DNA of 6,566 nucleotides from Thermoplasmatales archaeon (lineage in GTDB: Archaea > Thermoplasmatota > Thermoplasmata > Methanomassiliicoccales > Methanomethylophilaceae): positions 1 to 6,566 of the forward strand of contig JAAYKC010000113.1 of NCBI GenBank assembly GCA_012522645.1, given 5' to 3'. Position 1 is the stretch's first letter, and each line of letters opens with the position of its first letter. The translations under genes and the position numbers were made by a program. Below are positions 6,101-6,566 of the stretch, one piece after another. Below the pieces are notes generated by a model, which was given only the letters and a program-made list of their open reading frames with translations, had not been told where the DNA came from and searched no databases.

Positions 6101-6566
6101 CATCCAAGATCTACTGGAAGCCGTACATGATCGAATTCAACAAAGAGAACGATATAGGTTCCAGGTGGAATGCGGCGAAGAAGGCGCCGCTACTACGGCG
6201 TTCCAGAGCCAAAAAGCAATTCATGGAATCGATACTGCCCATGCTCATCAACCCCCGGACAAGGTTCAGGAAGGTCCCCCGGGCCCTGAGGAGCGTGGAT
6301 ACGGCGATAGAGAAGACACGCCTCCTCAGACAGGTGGCCGAAGGCCGCATATCCGGGGACGGGGCGAAGATTCTCAAGGAGCAGACGAAGCGCATCAGGG
6401 AGTACGGCAGATTCGCCGACAGGCACATCCCCGTCATAGAGCGCTACGGCGGCGACCCGGGGAAGGTTGCGGAGCTCTTCGCCAAGCTCAAAGACGCGGA
6501 AGGCCTGTCCAGGGAACTTGCGGAGGTCGGCAGGGATTACAAGGAGAACAGGGCGAGGGCCAGGGA
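3106..6566 (+). CDS. DUF4011-type SF1 helicase of the DUF3320 family, Hhe-like (partial, C-terminus beyond window)
   Basis: About 1150 residues, open to the right edge. From the N-terminus (numbers from ATG 3106): an Ig-like beta domain (~26-140) ending in VLPYNMWPG, where the family has LLARNEWGG; a transglutaminase-like segment (~226-300: QRIRTAAEI, LFASALESAGLDP, GTHLGVWV); the DUF4011 signature WERKLLDISVRNNLISLRR (373-391); the APLVLIPV region; a Q-motif-like stretch; Walker A GPPGTGKSQTI (668-678); helicase motif Ia VLFVAEKMAALEVV (692-705); then a long helical insertion. Walker B, the second RecA domain, the nuclease (Vsr/REase-like) and DUF3320 would lie beyond the edge. Relatives act as nucleic-acid helicase-nucleases, and this architecture has been reported as single-gene anti-phage defence (Hhe), a point I recall rather than verified. 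The start is unclear: residues 1-25 from ATG 3106 are Arg/Gly-rich and unprotein-like, with no SD. ATT 3181 behind GGGGGG, or ATG 3143 with a -1 shift in the G6 tract, are alternatives. Confidence 0.93.
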   Translation, partial: MGCCADPRRGSRDGVRVQKRSGGNSISVIEANADINVSVGYAMCHSSARIVNSVSARNPGSAVIEELRITVRSEPPFLRDTEYIFTNVRPGEVVDADNDAVSLNEDLLANNTEESEGFVRVETYADGIKVSTRDHPVTVLPYNMWPGHDNAVLISAFIDPDSSTVCGILSEASGRLRENGGKGISYGYGEEERNKDVISAIHTAIRDREIRPTEPEGDRQNGGQRIRTAAEIETEGEATPAEMMTLFASALESAGLDPVPIFTEGGTHLGVWVTEDRFPDAVVYDEQVITAAVEKGAVMLFDPFSLYGTECLTGLTAEVPKEFRYAVDVMRSRETVGPMPPRVFIGGRWEADDHTFLLEEQSICRTYSKREQWERKLLDISVRNNLISLRRTQRVLPLMLDDTAAFLSKIGKGEMTFRGKPGGWSGEDLFERMPFESSRYTENAAGAVRESLGRGEIIAPVPDKELERAITFLYRTSKKAMEEDGANSLFLAVGALKWIDGDTAHYAPLVLIPVSIERKVSKGYLLSRRDEDVVFNVTIGEKLRTEHGIDIDRVYDMVSDEVPDMKRIMRSVRESVRGRRGWDVVDSVSVGIFSFDQFVMWNDLRAMGDAICDNKIVNSLVRSRLSWDAREIDDSADPSGLCLTVPADASQVRAVRASGDGQSFVLHGPPGTGKSQTITNIISNALHNGKTVLFVAEKMAALEVVQRRLQEIGIDNHCLEMHSNKTEKRKVLDQLSRALERRRTVDPEEQAAKTAQIESAREELDRYVAALYAKQPSGLSIAEAIERYESYRDVSLYDIELDPSLLFEAGPEDLKKWMATVGRMERSRRNLAGCPAYPFSLIGCTDTSLSLTSEAGTVLRRLANNSRSLIAMNSEAESLGIPIDIRDAEGLIALMEDMRSADAGMIMNGRIRDIPWIASELAEAVERSDSLMKEMTRMATESAFRFSEMITESVMRIDTARNAIVASGYSGDLSAVDRRMEDLLFIRDISDEAAAGFAASKIYWKPYMIEFNKENDIGSRWNAAKKAPLLRRSRAKKQFMESILPMLINPRTRFRKVPRALRSVDTAIEKTRLLRQVAEGRISGDGAKILKEQTKRIREYGRFADRHIPVIERYGGDPGKVAELFAKLKDAEGLSRELAEVGRDYKENRARAR
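3120..3157 (+). other. Stable hairpin at the 5' end of the helicase gene
   Basis: GGACCCG (3120-3126) pairs perfectly with CGGGTCC (3151-3157), and GGCTC (3133-3137) pairs with GAGTC (3146-3150, one G-U), leaving an 8-base loop and a 6-base bulge. The two helices stack on the 3' side. A G6 tract follows 11 bases later. There is no T-run, so it is not an intrinsic terminator. It could be a structured leader that controls access to the true start of the helicase gene, or an early coding segment if ATG 3106 is used. Confidence 0.5.
3169..3174 (+). other. G6 tract at the start of the helicase gene
   Basis: Six G residues lie just before the first family-like residues. They may be an SD for a non-canonical ATT at 3181, six bases further on. 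They may instead be a slip site: an ATG at 3143 with AAGGGG upstream enters this tract one frame off, and G-GGG-GGA (3169-3175) has the form of a -1 slippery heptamer leading exactly into the helicase frame. Confidence 0.35.

Noticed and set aside
1..6566. CRISPR array, insertion sequence or terminal inverted repeats
   Set aside because: No regularly spaced repeats, transposase-like frame or matching ends were seen; the palindrome pair is only two copies at a promoter.

Overview
The window holds two divergent blocks. The left block is an AT-richer operon on the minus strand. The right block is a GC-richer small regulator gene (minus) facing a very large helicase gene (plus) that runs off the right edge. 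The organism looks archaeal. TATA-like boxes lie about 28-33 bp ahead of start codons, one of them with no Shine-Dalgarno (SD) sequence (leaderless style), genes overlap by ATGA, and ATA (Ile) and AGG (Arg) codons are used heavily at moderately high GC. A gut or sediment methanogen of the Methanomassiliicoccales/Thermoplasmata type would fit, but this is inference; there is no rRNA or marker gene.

Left block (1-2362, minus strand, read right to left): an XRE helix-turn-helix + PIN nuclease-like + ankyrin-repeat fusion protein; then a radical SAM enzyme with a SPASM/Twitch-like C-terminus; then a P-loop kinase-like protein cut by the window edge. Both junctions are 4-nt ATGA overlaps, so the three proteins are probably made together. 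Upstream of the first gene lie two 19-bp inverted repeats with identical 7-bp arms (TTGTAAT-N5-ATTACAA), centres 30 bp apart, and a TATA box sits between them and the start codon. This looks like a self-regulated cassette: a DNA-binding sensor/nuclease with a modifying enzyme and a kinase. I do not recognise it as a described system, and it is the best candidate here for something new.

Centre (2363-3105): an AT-rich control region with the operators, a 94-codon minus-strand gene whose C-terminal half fits the ribbon-helix-helix pattern, and a divergent promoter region with repeated TGGCACAT words and a strong hairpin.

Right block (3106-6566, plus strand): the N-terminal ~1150 residues of a DUF4011/SF1-helicase protein of the DUF3320 family. 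Proteins of this architecture with a C-terminal Vsr/REase-like domain have been reported as single-gene anti-phage helicase-nucleases (Hhe type). Its Walker A site is intact, its transglutaminase-like segment seems to lack the catalytic residues, and its start codon is unclear. Together the window reads as a defence or accessory region in which a known type of defence helicase lies next to an uncharacterised XRE-PIN-ankyrin / radical SAM / kinase operon.
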